Source: Fibrobacterales bacterium
GTDB lineage: Bacteria > Fibrobacterota > Fibrobacteria > Fibrobacterales > Fibrobacteraceae
Length of the DNA stretch: 13,834 bases
Assembly: GCA_025997455.1 (NCBI GenBank)
Contig: BNUP01000052.1
Coordinates: 1-13,834 of the forward strand
Reading direction: 5' to 3'
The notes under the pieces were generated by a model, which worked only from the letters and a program-made list of their open reading frames with translations, had not been told where the DNA came from and did no database searches. Positions 1 through 5,883 of the stretch are shown here, in pieces; position 1 is the first letter of the stretch; each line of letters opens with the position of its first letter. The translations under genes and the position numbers were made by a program.

Positions 1-24
1 CCTAACACGACTCTCTTCCGATCT
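1..24 (+). other. Residual Illumina adapter at contig end
   Basis: The first 24 bases match the 3' end of the Illumina TruSeq read-1 adapter, including the terminal CTCTTCCGATCT, with one inserted A and one G-to-T change. This is library sequence left in the assembly, not genome. Biological sequence starts at about base 25. The match is from memory of the adapter sequence. Confidence 0.93.
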
Positions 25-26
25 AT

Positions 27-86
27 TTGCAATGCCGTATTTTCCACACCCTACACCCAACACCCCATACCCTATTTTTGCAATGC
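27..86 (+). repeat. A/C-rich intergenic repeat, copy D, bounded by TTGCAATGC
   Basis: A C-run-rich core (ACACCCTACACCC type) lies between two direct copies of TTGCAATGC at 27-35 and 78-86, a period of 51 bases. The minus strand has four G-runs (complement of 49-51, 56-58, 63-66 and 70-72) with loops of 3-4 bases, which fits a canonical intramolecular G-quadruplex. Related copies lie at 1562-1617, 5055-5096 and 13466-13496. The contig begins in this copy, consistent with an assembly break at a multicopy repeat. Confidence 0.8.
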
Positions 87-123
87 TAAATTTACCATCT
101 CTACTCTTTTCACTATCAACTCT

Positions 124-133
124 TTTCTACCTT
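124..133 (+). promoter_or_regulatory. Start-proximal -10-like box of aroD (TTTCTACCTT)
   Basis: TTTCTACCTT ends 7 bases before the aroD ATG. No Shine-Dalgarno sequence lies between it and the start. A transcription start 6-8 bases after the box would fall on the ATG, so a leaderless mRNA is inferred. The same box precedes five other starts in the window. No convincing -35 is seen. Confidence 0.55.
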
Positions 134-140
134 CCCCGCT

Positions 141-857
141 ATGCCTTTTATTGTTGGGTTGATTAGTCCTGCCGTTTTGCAAGAAGCCTTGCGAGGAAAA
201 AATTCCTTGGAGCAAATTAAAAAATGCAAGATTTTAGAAATTCGTTATGATTTATTCAAAATTGATGAGTGGGGCGATTTAGCGGGCAAAGTCGCAGAGT
301 TAAACAGGAATGCAATTTTGCTCGGCACAATTCGTTTAGAAAAAGACGGAGGAATGTGGGAAAATAACAGAGAAAGCGAGCGGTTTGCAGAATTTGAAAA
401 AATCCTTAGCAATGCAAAAAAAGTAGATTGGATAGATATTGAAAGGGGGGTAAATTTTTCCTTAACGGGAGTTAAAGTTATCCGTTCTTGGCATTTGTTC
501 GACCGCGTTCCCACAGCCAAAGAATTAAATGATTTTGCAGAAGAGTGTTTGCAAAACAAAGCCGATGGTTGCAAGGTTGCAACTATGCCTCATACAAAAA
601 GCGAAGTTCAAGTTCTTTACGATTTTGCAAAGAAATACGGAGAGAAATTTGAATGGTTTTCCGCATTCGGTATGGGCGAAATCGGGCAGGAAAGCCGAGT
701 TCGCTCGCTCAAAGAAGGCGCAAATTTAACTTACGCCTGCATTGGCAAATCGCTTGCACCGGGTCAATTGACCGTTAATGAAATTTTTCACTCACTTTGG
801 CACGGCGAAAAACGCATCGGAAAGGTCGGTTCGTTTTTTGACGGTCATTTCGGTTAA
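141..857 (+). CDS. aroD: Type I 3-dehydroquinate dehydratase
   Basis: This enzyme dehydrates 3-dehydroquinate to 3-dehydroshikimate, the third step of the shikimate pathway to aromatic amino acids, in the cytoplasm. The type I Schiff-base family is recognised from the EIR strand (residues 33-35), DIE (99-101), the catalytic-base context SWHLF with His118, the Schiff-base lysine in GCKVATMPHT (Lys145), SRV near residue 186, and the late IGKSLAPGQ segment. Its 238 residues are normal for the family. The first ATG is used: it sits 7 bases after a TCTACCTT box and has no Shine-Dalgarno, so translation is probably leaderless. The last 22 codons lie antisense to the end of the lipoprotein gene on the other strand, codon against codon, and the tail after APGQLTVNEI looks longer than needed. 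No other shikimate gene is in view. Confidence 0.93.
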   Translation: MPFIVGLISPAVLQEALRGKNSLEQIKKCKILEIRYDLFKIDEWGDLAGKVAELNRNAILLGTIRLEKDGGMWENNRESERFAEFEKILSNAKKVDWIDIERGVNFSLTGVKVIRSWHLFDRVPTAKELNDFAEECLQNKADGCKVATMPHTKSEVQVLYDFAKKYGEKFEWFSAFGMGEIGQESRVRSLKEGANLTYACIGKSLAPGQLTVNEIFHSLWHGEKRIGKVGSFFDGHFG

Positions 858-1478
858 AATGCGTGTGGTTTGACCGTTAGCGGTGGAAACCATCTCAATT
901 GCCGAAGGTGTTCCGGGCACAGCACACGAGGCATCGCAGTAGCGGAAGGTGGTTTCGCTTTGAGTGCCCGAAACCGATTGTGTCATTTTTACAATCCGCT
1001 TGTTTTTTTCGGAGTAATAAAGCGTGGGGTGCGTGGGGTCTTTTGGGGAAAGCCGCCACAGGGAATCCACCTTGACGGGAGCGAGATAGTCGTTTGCCGC
1101 ACCAAAACTTTTATCCAAATCCGGTGTCCCCTGATTAGCCGAGGCGAGCAATTGTGCAGGCAATGTCTTGCCTGTTTTGAGATCCACTCCGCCGACTTTA
1201 CCGTCATTGCGAACAATTTTAATATGCATAACAGATGATTTAATTTCCACAACAGACTTGTCCTTGCCCTTTGAAATAATAGTAGTTTCGGTTGGTTGCA
1301 TTGCTGGGATACCGGGTATGGACATCGTGGAACGCGTATGAATTTCCGCCATTTCGGGGAATGCCGCCGCTTTTTGACCGGCGAATACGGTGGCGACATC
1401 CAAGGTCGAGGGGGTTTCGCGGCTTTCACAAGAAAGGCAAAGGCAGAAAAGCAAACAAACAGAGGCTTTTTTGAGCAT
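792..1478 (-). CDS. Predicted outer-envelope lipoprotein, LolA-like shape
   Basis: This 228-aa protein starts with a lysine pair, a hydrophobic core and LCLSC, so Cys17 is the likely lipidated residue after signal peptidase II cleavage; the lipobox is not perfect. The mature part is rich in beta-prone segments (TETTIISKGKDKSVVEIKS, IKIVRNDGKVGGVDLKTG) and ends in DAFFAVPK, which resembles the closing strand of LolA/LppX-type lipid-binding proteins; that link is inference. Two cysteines (YCDASC) may form a disulfide. A strong Shine-Dalgarno (AAGGAGAT) lies about 7 bases before the ATG, and a TATACT box about 25 bases further up follows a conserved 30-base element at 1510-1539. The 3' end overlaps aroD on the opposite strand by 66 bases. 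No specific function can be given. Confidence 0.78.
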   Translation of the reverse strand: MLKKASVCLLFCLCLSCESRETPSTLDVATVFAGQKAAAFPEMAEIHTRSTMSIPGIPAMQPTETTIISKGKDKSVVEIKSSVMHIKIVRNDGKVGGVDLKTGKTLPAQLLASANQGTPDLDKSFGAANDYLAPVKVDSLWRLSPKDPTHPTLYYSEKNKRIVKMTQSVSGTQSETTFRYCDASCAVPGTPSAIEMVSTANGQTTRILTEMTVKKRTDLSDAFFAVPK

Positions 1479-1502
1479 AAAATTATCTCCTTAAAACCAT
1501 AA

Positions 1503-1508
1503 GTATAG
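1503..1508 (-). promoter_or_regulatory. Candidate -10 (TATACT) of lipoprotein gene
   Basis: On the minus strand TATACT lies 24 bases before the ATG and directly follows the AAAAATTT end of the conserved 30-base element. It leaves room for a short leader with a Shine-Dalgarno, unlike the leaderless starts nearby. This is inference from spacing. Confidence 0.45.
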
Positions 1509-1509
1509 T

Positions 1510-1539
1510 AAATTTTTGGTGCGCTCGGCACACACCGCG
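1510..1539 (-). repeat. 30-base promoter-proximal element, copy 1
   Basis: Read on the minus strand, this 30-base block is identical at 29 positions to 5114-5143 (+). It begins CGCGGTGTGTGCCG, can form a 6-bp stem (GGTGTG with CGCACC, one G-T pair), and ends in AAAAATTT. In both places it points at a gene that starts about 40 bases downstream (lipoprotein here, HEAT protein there). A degenerate relative lies at 13420-13446 (-). It may be an operator or upstream promoter element. Confidence 0.75.
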
Positions 1540-1561
1540 CTCGCTTGTTAATGGAATACTC

Positions 1562-1617
1562 GGCAGTGCAGGGGTATAGGGTGTGGCGTGTAGGGTGTGG
1601 GGAAACTTGGCAGTGCA
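1562..1617 (-). repeat. A/C-rich intergenic repeat, copy A, bounded by GGCAGTGCA
   Basis: Two direct GGCAGTGCA copies (1562-1570 and 1609-1617, period 47) enclose a core whose plus strand carries G-runs at 1571-1574, 1579-1581, 1593-1595 and 1599-1602, so a G-quadruplex with one long loop is possible. Over about 26 bases the core matches copy B at 5055-5084 almost exactly, in opposite orientation. Confidence 0.8.
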
Positions 1618-1653
1618 GGTTGGGAGAGAAGAGAAGGGAGAAGAACCTTCCTC

Positions 1654-1699
1654 GTCATTCCCGTGTCAAGCACGAGGGCAACCTGCACACGAGTATGAC
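1654..1699. repeat. 46-base imperfect palindrome (REP- or MITE-like)
   Basis: The ends are inverted copies of GTCATWCYCGTGT, matching at 11 of 13 positions, and an inner CCCGTG/CACGAG stem is also possible. It lies 4 bases after the ptsN-like stop codon, so its hairpin could end transcription or protect the 3' end, but there is no following T-run. Palindromes with a GTCATTCCCG end are common dispersed repeats in many bacteria; copy number here is unknown. Confidence 0.6.
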
Positions 1700-1703
1700 A
1701 ACT

Positions 1704-2186
1704 CTACCCTATATATTTTTCTTCTTCTTTACGCAAAATTTCCATAAATTCGGCAGGGCTGAACGCTTTGTTGAACGCCTCGCAAATTTTCGCATTTTTT
1801 CCGACCAAGTGGCTGATTGCCGAGATGATGTTTAAGTGCGGTCCCACCGTTGAATCGGGACTGATGATTAGGAAAAACAGATGAACCGACTTGCCGTCTA
1901 AGGCTTTGAATTCTATGCCGTTTTCGGAAGTTGCCACCACGCAATAGAGTTGTTTCACCGAAGAAATTCTCGCATGCGGAACCGCAACTCCATAACCAAT
2001 GCCCGTGCTTTTTTGCTTTTCACGCGAGAAAACGGCAGTTGCCACATCTTCACAAACCTCTGAACCGAGTTCTTCGGACAAAGTACCAACCATTTCTCGC
2101 AGAATATTTTCGGCATTAGTACTTGCGGAGTGTATTATTATATGTTTTTCAGACAACCGCTCTGACAAACGAATGACATTGTACAT
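1704..2186 (-). CDS. ptsN: PTS EIIA domain protein, PtsN (nitrogen-PTS) type
   Basis: This 160-aa protein is a single fructose/mannitol-type EIIA domain. The phosphorylated histidine is His71 in GVAVPHARI, and ISPDSTVGPHLNIISAISHL is the typical second histidine region. Stand-alone domains of this type usually act as PtsN, a regulator phosphorylated by EINtr/NPr that tunes potassium, nitrogen or envelope stress responses rather than carrying sugar. No sugar permease is near, which supports a regulatory role, but this is inference. The gene starts 31 bases after the stop of the upstream membrane-protein gene, so it may be the last gene of that operon, yet it also has its own TCTATCTT box 6 bases before the ATG and no Shine-Dalgarno. 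Confidence 0.86.
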   Translation of the reverse strand: MYNVIRLSERLSEKHIIIHSASTNAENILREMVGTLSEELGSEVCEDVATAVFSREKQKSTGIGYGVAVPHARISSVKQLYCVVATSENGIEFKALDGKSVHLFFLIISPDSTVGPHLNIISAISHLVGKNAKICEAFNKAFSPAEFMEILRKEEEKYIG

Positions 2187-2192
2187 AGTGAT

Positions 2193-2200
2193 AAGATAGA
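2193..2200 (-). promoter_or_regulatory. Start-proximal -10-like box of ptsN-like gene (TCTATCTT)
   Basis: The minus strand reads TCTATCTT ending 6 bases before the ATG, in the 31-base gap after the upstream gene. It fits the leaderless pattern seen at aroD and others and would give an internal promoter. Confidence 0.5.
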
Positions 2201-2217
2201 TATTTTTTGTTAAAGGT

Positions 2218-3255
2218 TTACTCTAACTCTAACGAAAGAAGTTTTTTCGCTTTTTCCGCAGACGAGCCTTCGGGGGCGACTTCCAAAAATTTACTCAAAT
2301 ACTCTACCCCTTTGAGTTCGTTAATTTTATTTTTCACTCGCAGAGTTCCGCACAGCAATAAAGCCTGCACTCGAAGATCGCCTTCTATGTCACCCGCAAG
2401 TGCATTTTCCAAATGGTCTATGGCAACTCGAAAGTTCGGTTCTGTTTCGTTTAAGGTTTCAAGTGCGAGGGATAATTCTTCGTCTGCTTGGGATGGAGGC
2501 TCGTCTTTAGGTTCAACTGTTGCAGGAGCGTTCGGTTCGGAAATTGATGCAGGTGCAGGTTCGAGTTCTATCGTCGGTGCAGTCTTAGGTTGCAATGCTG
2601 GAGCAGGAGGTGGCGGCTCGGTTGGAGTGGGGAGCACTATCGGTTCATCTTCTTCAAGTAAGGCATCGAGACCTTTTATAATGTCATCTTTATCGGAGAG
2701 TTTTTGATTTGACGAAGCGGTGTTTGTTAAAGGCGGAGGAATCTGTTCCTTTGTTGAAACGGTACTTTGCGAGGGTGGGACAATCGAAACAGAGGAGGTG
2801 CTTGACTTGGAAATTTTTGGAGAGACCAAGAGTTTAGATTTTGTGCTGTTCTTTTTGCCTGATAAAAGAACGAATACGGCAAGTGCAATTAACAATCCGA
2901 ACACCGAAAACACCGCAAGCGATGCCCTGCCGCTCAAATATGCAAACGCTAAATATTTCTCGTCAAAGGATTTGAATGTTGCAAAAATCTGATGATTCGG
3001 AGACTTCTCTTTTGCCGACTTGTATTCTGCGATTTGAATTTTCCAATTGAGAATAGTTTTGCTATAAGGTGTGCAAGGCTTTGGATTAACTAAGCATTTG
3101 TTCTGCTCCGCCCAAGCGAGATACCCGGCATCTGCCGCTTGCAGAGTGTTCTCTATTTGCCGTTCTTGCCTTTCTGCGATAAAAAACGCCGCTACCGCAG
3201 TTCCCACAACCGCAACTATCAATAATGTTATCAAAATGCGAAAAAATTTTAACAT
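2218..3255 (-). CDS. Two-helix membrane protein with proline-rich linker and C-terminal helical (TPR-like) region
   Basis: I do not recognise the family. The 345-aa protein has a membrane helix at about residues 6-27, an 80-residue probably periplasmic stretch with two cysteines (Cys54, Cys61), and a second helix at about 111-131. Then follows a long cytoplasmic linker rich in P, A, S, T and E (about 140-260), and a helical end (about 263-345) with segments such as VAIDHLENALAGD and GVEYLSKFLEVAPEG, which look like TPR helices. The layout recalls FimV-like or other envelope scaffolding proteins, but no homology is claimed. An AAGGAG Shine-Dalgarno sits just before the ATG. It lies 25 bases downstream of rsmA and is probably in one operon with the SPOR protein, rsmA and the ptsN-like gene. 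Confidence 0.75.
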   Translation of the reverse strand: MLKFFRILITLLIVAVVGTAVAAFFIAERQERQIENTLQAADAGYLAWAEQNKCLVNPKPCTPYSKTILNWKIQIAEYKSAKEKSPNHQIFATFKSFDEKYLAFAYLSGRASLAVFSVFGLLIALAVFVLLSGKKNSTKSKLLVSPKISKSSTSSVSIVPPSQSTVSTKEQIPPPLTNTASSNQKLSDKDDIIKGLDALLEEDEPIVLPTPTEPPPPAPALQPKTAPTIELEPAPASISEPNAPATVEPKDEPPSQADEELSLALETLNETEPNFRVAIDHLENALAGDIEGDLRVQALLLCGTLRVKNKINELKGVEYLSKFLEVAPEGSSAEKAKKLLSLELE

Positions 3256-3280
3256 AACTCCTTCCGTCTATCTCTAAAAA

Positions 3281-4078
3281 TCACTTCAACTTGCTAAAAA
3301 TAGAAATAAATTCTTGAAGGCTTAATTGCTCGGCTCGGACATTCTCCTTTATAGTTAATGCCTGCAATACTTCAAAGACTTTTTCCTTTTCATAATATTC
3401 GGAAAGCGAGTTTGCAAGTGTTTTTCTCTTTTGTGAAAATGCTCGGCGAACAAAATTGAAAAAAACGGAATTGAGTAAGGGAGGATATTCGAGGGGAGTT
3501 AAAAGAATTGTTGCACTATTGACCTTAGGTTTTGGGGTGAAATGCTTTGGGTTTATGGTTCTTATGATTCTTGCGTTTGCGTTTGCGGCAACAAAAACCG
3601 AAAGAGAGCCGTATCCGCTTGTTCCTGCGTTTGCTGTAATTCTTTCGGCGACTTCGAGTTGAGTCATAAACATACACCCCTTAAAATTATCGGAGGAGTT
3701 TATGAAGGGTAAAATTTTTAAGATTATCGCGGTAGCCATATTGTAAGGTAAATTTCCGACTACCCATAAATTATTTTCATTTTTTGTTAAAAAATTTTCA
3801 AAATCGAATTGCAAAAAATTTTTATGAATTAAGTTAAATTTACTCTCGCCCTTAAATCTCTCCTGCAATTTTGGAATGCAAAAGTTATCAATTTCAACTG
3901 CGGTTAATTTTGCACATTTCGGCAAAAGAAAAGCGGTTAATGCACCGTGCCCCGCTCCAATTTCCAAAATTTCATCTTGCAAAGCACAAGGCAAATCTTC
4001 GGCAATTTTTTCCGACATTTCGTCATCTAAGAAATTCTGTCCAAAGCGGCGACCGGTGCTTGCATTTGAGTGGATCAT
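3281..4078 (-). CDS. rsmA: 16S rRNA (adenine1518-N6/adenine1519-N6)-dimethyltransferase
   Basis: RsmA/KsgA uses S-adenosylmethionine to dimethylate two adjacent adenines in helix 45 of 16S rRNA, a late check in 30S assembly. Diagnostic parts are GRRFGQNFL at the N-terminus (residues 9-17), SAM motif I LEIGAGHGALT (38-48), the acidic VEID (61-64), catalytic NLPYN (109-113), and the C-terminal helical domain with RRAFSQKRKTL. At 265 aa it has the usual length. The ATG overlaps the stop of the SPOR-protein gene by one base (TAATG), so translation is coupled and no separate ribosome site is needed. Confidence 0.96.
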   Translation of the reverse strand: MIHSNASTGRRFGQNFLDDEMSEKIAEDLPCALQDEILEIGAGHGALTAFLLPKCAKLTAVEIDNFCIPKLQERFKGESKFNLIHKNFLQFDFENFLTKNENNLWVVGNLPYNMATAIILKILPFINSSDNFKGCMFMTQLEVAERITANAGTSGYGSLSVFVAANANARIIRTINPKHFTPKPKVNSATILLTPLEYPPLLNSVFFNFVRRAFSQKRKTLANSLSEYYEKEKVFEVLQALTIKENVRAEQLSLQEFISIFSKLK

Positions 4079-4941
4079 TATTTGCAGGGGAGGATTTTGT
4101 AGTCGTGGTGAAATGGTGCGATTTTTTGTTCGGCAAATGCCGCAGCCTCAACTTGGGTAGCAAATTTATCGGAGCGAACTATGAACAATGCGGAGCCGGG
4201 GGTTTCGGCGATATTGAGAGGAACTGATTTTTTTGCGAAATCGGAAACTAATTTTTCTGCATTTGCCCTATTGCCAAACGCTCCGAGTTGAATTAAACAG
4301 CCTTGGTTTTGTGGGGGCGTGGTAGTTCCGTTAGCCGTGCGGGTGTCTTGAACGGGGGAAGGGGAAGTTGGTGGTTTTGCAGCAGGAACTGCCGTAACTT
4401 TTACAAGCGGTGCAGTTTTAGTTCGCGGAAGAGAGATTAATGTTGTATCGGCAGGACGAACTTTTTGGCAGTTCTCATTTGTTAAGCCGTTTGAGGGAAA
4501 GTTCTCTATAAGGTCTAAACAGGTTAAGTATATTGTCGGGAAAAAATCGGAATTTGCACTTTGAACGGTGGTATTCCAAGAGCGGACTGCCCGTTCCGGT
4601 TGGCTGAGCATTATTTGCAGGCGGGTATCGGCGGCAAAAAGCGGAGAAAAAAGCGAGTCGGAAGGTTCGGTTTGGCTTAACAGAGAGACCAATTTTATTT
4701 CGGCTTTTTGTGCATTTTCAATTTTTTTTGTTTCCATTAAAGATTTCACTTCACTGAATAAACATAATTTTTTGTCTTTTGGGTTAAGCGATGTGCAAAC
4801 GGAGTTATAGGCTGCGGCGGCGGCTTCAAAATTTCCCTGTGCAAAAAGTTTATCTGCATTTTCCGTGCGGCTGTCGGCAAATGCGAAATTAAAGAGCGAA
4901 AGTGCGATAATGCAAAAATTGCGAATGTTTGAAGTTGGCAT
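4078..4941 (-). CDS. Exported SPOR-domain protein with N-terminal TPR-like region
   Basis: The proposed 287-aa product begins MPTSNIRNF and has a signal peptide with likely cleavage after AFA at residue 22. The N-terminal part (ADKLFAQGNFEAAAAAYNSVC) looks like a TPR unit. A linker rich in P, T and A follows, and the last 75 residues (QLGAFGNRANAEKLVSDF to the end) form a SPOR domain, the family that binds glycan strands lacking stem peptides at division sites. It probably works in the periplasm on the septal wall. A longer reading frame starts at 5058, but its extra 39 residues fall in repeat DNA and would bury the signal peptide. The chosen ATG has a TCTACCTT box 6 bases upstream and no Shine-Dalgarno. 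It heads the operon with rsmA. Confidence 0.85.
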   Translation of the reverse strand: MPTSNIRNFCIIALSLFNFAFADSRTENADKLFAQGNFEAAAAAYNSVCTSLNPKDKKLCLFSEVKSLMETKKIENAQKAEIKLVSLLSQTEPSDSLFSPLFAADTRLQIMLSQPERAVRSWNTTVQSANSDFFPTIYLTCLDLIENFPSNGLTNENCQKVRPADTTLISLPRTKTAPLVKVTAVPAAKPPTSPSPVQDTRTANGTTTPPQNQGCLIQLGAFGNRANAEKLVSDFAKKSVPLNIAETPGSALFIVRSDKFATQVEAAAFAEQKIAPFHHDYKILPCK

Positions 4942-4947
4942 TGCGGG

Positions 4948-4957
4948 AAGGTAGAAA
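4948..4957 (-). promoter_or_regulatory. Start-proximal -10-like box of SPOR-protein gene (TTTCTACCTT)
   Basis: The minus strand reads TTTCTACCTT ending 6 bases before the ATG at 4941. The bases from the box to the ATG are nearly the same as those before aroD. It supports the internal start and a leaderless mRNA. Confidence 0.55.
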
Positions 4958-5006
4958 AGAGTGGGGTGTGGAGAGTAGAGAGTAATAACTTTACTCTTTT
5001 CTCGTT

Positions 5007-5053
5007 CAACTTTACACTCCCTTCTCCCCTCTTCCGCCTGCGCCGTAAAGTTG
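5007..5053. repeat. 9-bp perfect inverted repeat around a pyrimidine-rich loop
   Basis: CAACTTTAC (5007-5015) and GTAAAGTTG (5045-5053) flank a 29-base C/T-rich stretch in the divergent spacer between the SPOR-protein and HEAT-protein genes. It could form a hairpin or bind a dimeric regulator. Its right arm abuts repeat copy B. Confidence 0.55.
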
Positions 5054-5054
5054 T

Positions 5055-5096
5055 CCACACCCTACACGCCACACCCTATACCCCACCCTGCATCGC
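5055..5096 (+). repeat. A/C-rich intergenic repeat, copy B
   Basis: The core has C-runs at 5060-5062, 5074-5076, 5081-5084 and 5086-5088 and ends in TGCATCGC (5089-5096). It is nearly identical to the reverse complement of copy A. The minus strand could form a G-quadruplex. No left TGCANTGC boundary is seen here. Confidence 0.75.
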
Positions 5097-5113
5097 AGAG
5101 TAAAAATTGTGAA

Positions 5114-5143
5114 CGCGGTGTGTGCCGAACGCACCAAAAATTT
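5114..5143 (+). repeat. 30-base promoter-proximal element, copy 2
   Basis: It is identical at 29 of 30 positions to the reverse complement of 1510-1539. It starts 18 bases after repeat copy B and lies 35 bases before the HEAT-protein ATG, in the same orientation to its gene as copy 1. The GGTGTG/CGCACC stem followed by A5T6 could also act as a weak terminator of read-through. Confidence 0.75.
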
Positions 5144-5178
5144 TTTATTTTTATGCTGTTCCACACTGATGAGGATTT

Positions 5179-5883
5179 ATGTCCGTTTTCCCGCAAGGAG
5201 CAGAGTTGCTCTCATATTTGGAAAGAGAATCGAAGTTGCCCGGTGCAGCCGCGAATACAGGGTTGTTAAAACAGTTCGCAAAGGAAGGCGAACCGTCGCA
5301 AGTTGCGATTTGTTTGGCGGAATGGGATAAAGCGGCAGATGCAAATTCGCCTGTGACTTTTACGGTGATGTGCGGTGTGGCGGCATCCGGAGATGTGGCG
5401 GTTTTTCGTAAGGCGGCGAATAGCGGGAATTGGCGCATTCGCGAGGCGGCGGTGCTCGGTTTGCAGACACTCGGCTTAAAAAATCGTTCTGCATTGTATG
5501 AAATATTTTCGGAATGGGAAAATGCAAATCTGTTTGAGAAACGGTGCATCGCGGCTACTTTGTGCGAACCTGCACTGATAGATTCTCCTGAAACGGCTGA
5601 GAAATTACTCGGAGTTTTGAATGAATATTTGGAATTTGTAGAACTGACAAAAAATGTGAAGAACGAAGATTACAAGGCTTTTAAGAAGGCTCTTGGTTAT
5701 TGCGTGAGCGTGGTAGTTGCCGCGTTGCCCGAAAAGGGGAAGGAATTTTTTGAAGACTGGATAAAGTCGCCATCGCTTGAAGTTCGCTGGATTTTGAGCG
5801 AAAATTTGAAACACGACCGATTGTGGAAAATGGATTCCGAGTGGGTGGAAGCACAGATTGAAGTTCTGAGCGATGTTGAATAG
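5179..5883 (+). CDS. HEAT-repeat-like alpha-helical protein
   Basis: The 234-aa product is almost wholly helical, with repeating pairs of amphipathic helices. NWRIREAAVLGLQTLG (about 75-91) and EVRWILSENLKHDRL (about 205-220) carry the Asp/Glu-x-Arg and Leu/Ala spacing of HEAT or DNA-alkylation-repeat proteins, which are protein or nucleic-acid binding scaffolds. No catalytic motif, signal peptide or membrane helix is visible, so it is probably cytoplasmic. A GAGGA ribosome site lies 3 bases before the ATG and the 30-base element lies upstream. It overlaps queA by 11 bases, so the two are likely co-translated, but no functional link to queuosine is known to me. Confidence 0.75.
   Translation: MSVFPQGAELLSYLERESKLPGAAANTGLLKQFAKEGEPSQVAICLAEWDKAADANSPVTFTVMCGVAASGDVAVFRKAANSGNWRIREAAVLGLQTLGLKNRSALYEIFSEWENANLFEKRCIAATLCEPALIDSPETAEKLLGVLNEYLEFVELTKNVKNEDYKAFKKALGYCVSVVVAALPEKGKEFFEDWIKSPSLEVRWILSENLKHDRLWKMDSEWVEAQIEVLSDVE

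Noticed and set aside
989..1531. 180-aa minus-strand frame overlapping the lipoprotein
   Set aside because: It is basic and proline-rich with no motif and competes with a frame that has a signal peptide and strong ribosome site.
1545..1700. Short repeat array as a CRISPR
   Set aside because: The TGCANTGC-core units are only one or two per site, are not regularly spaced palindromic repeats with unique spacers, and no cas gene is near.
2207..2707. 166-aa plus-strand frame rich in Ser, Gly and Ala
   Set aside because: It is antisense to the proline-rich linker and C-terminal part of the membrane protein; low complexity explains the missing stops.
4942..5058. Longer N-terminus of the SPOR-domain protein
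   Set aside because: It falls in repeat and pyrimidine-rich DNA and would place 39 residues before an otherwise clean signal peptide.
5114..5150. Rho-independent terminator
   Set aside because: The stem is short with a G-T pair and is followed by A5 before the T-run; its fixed position before two gene starts fits a promoter element better.
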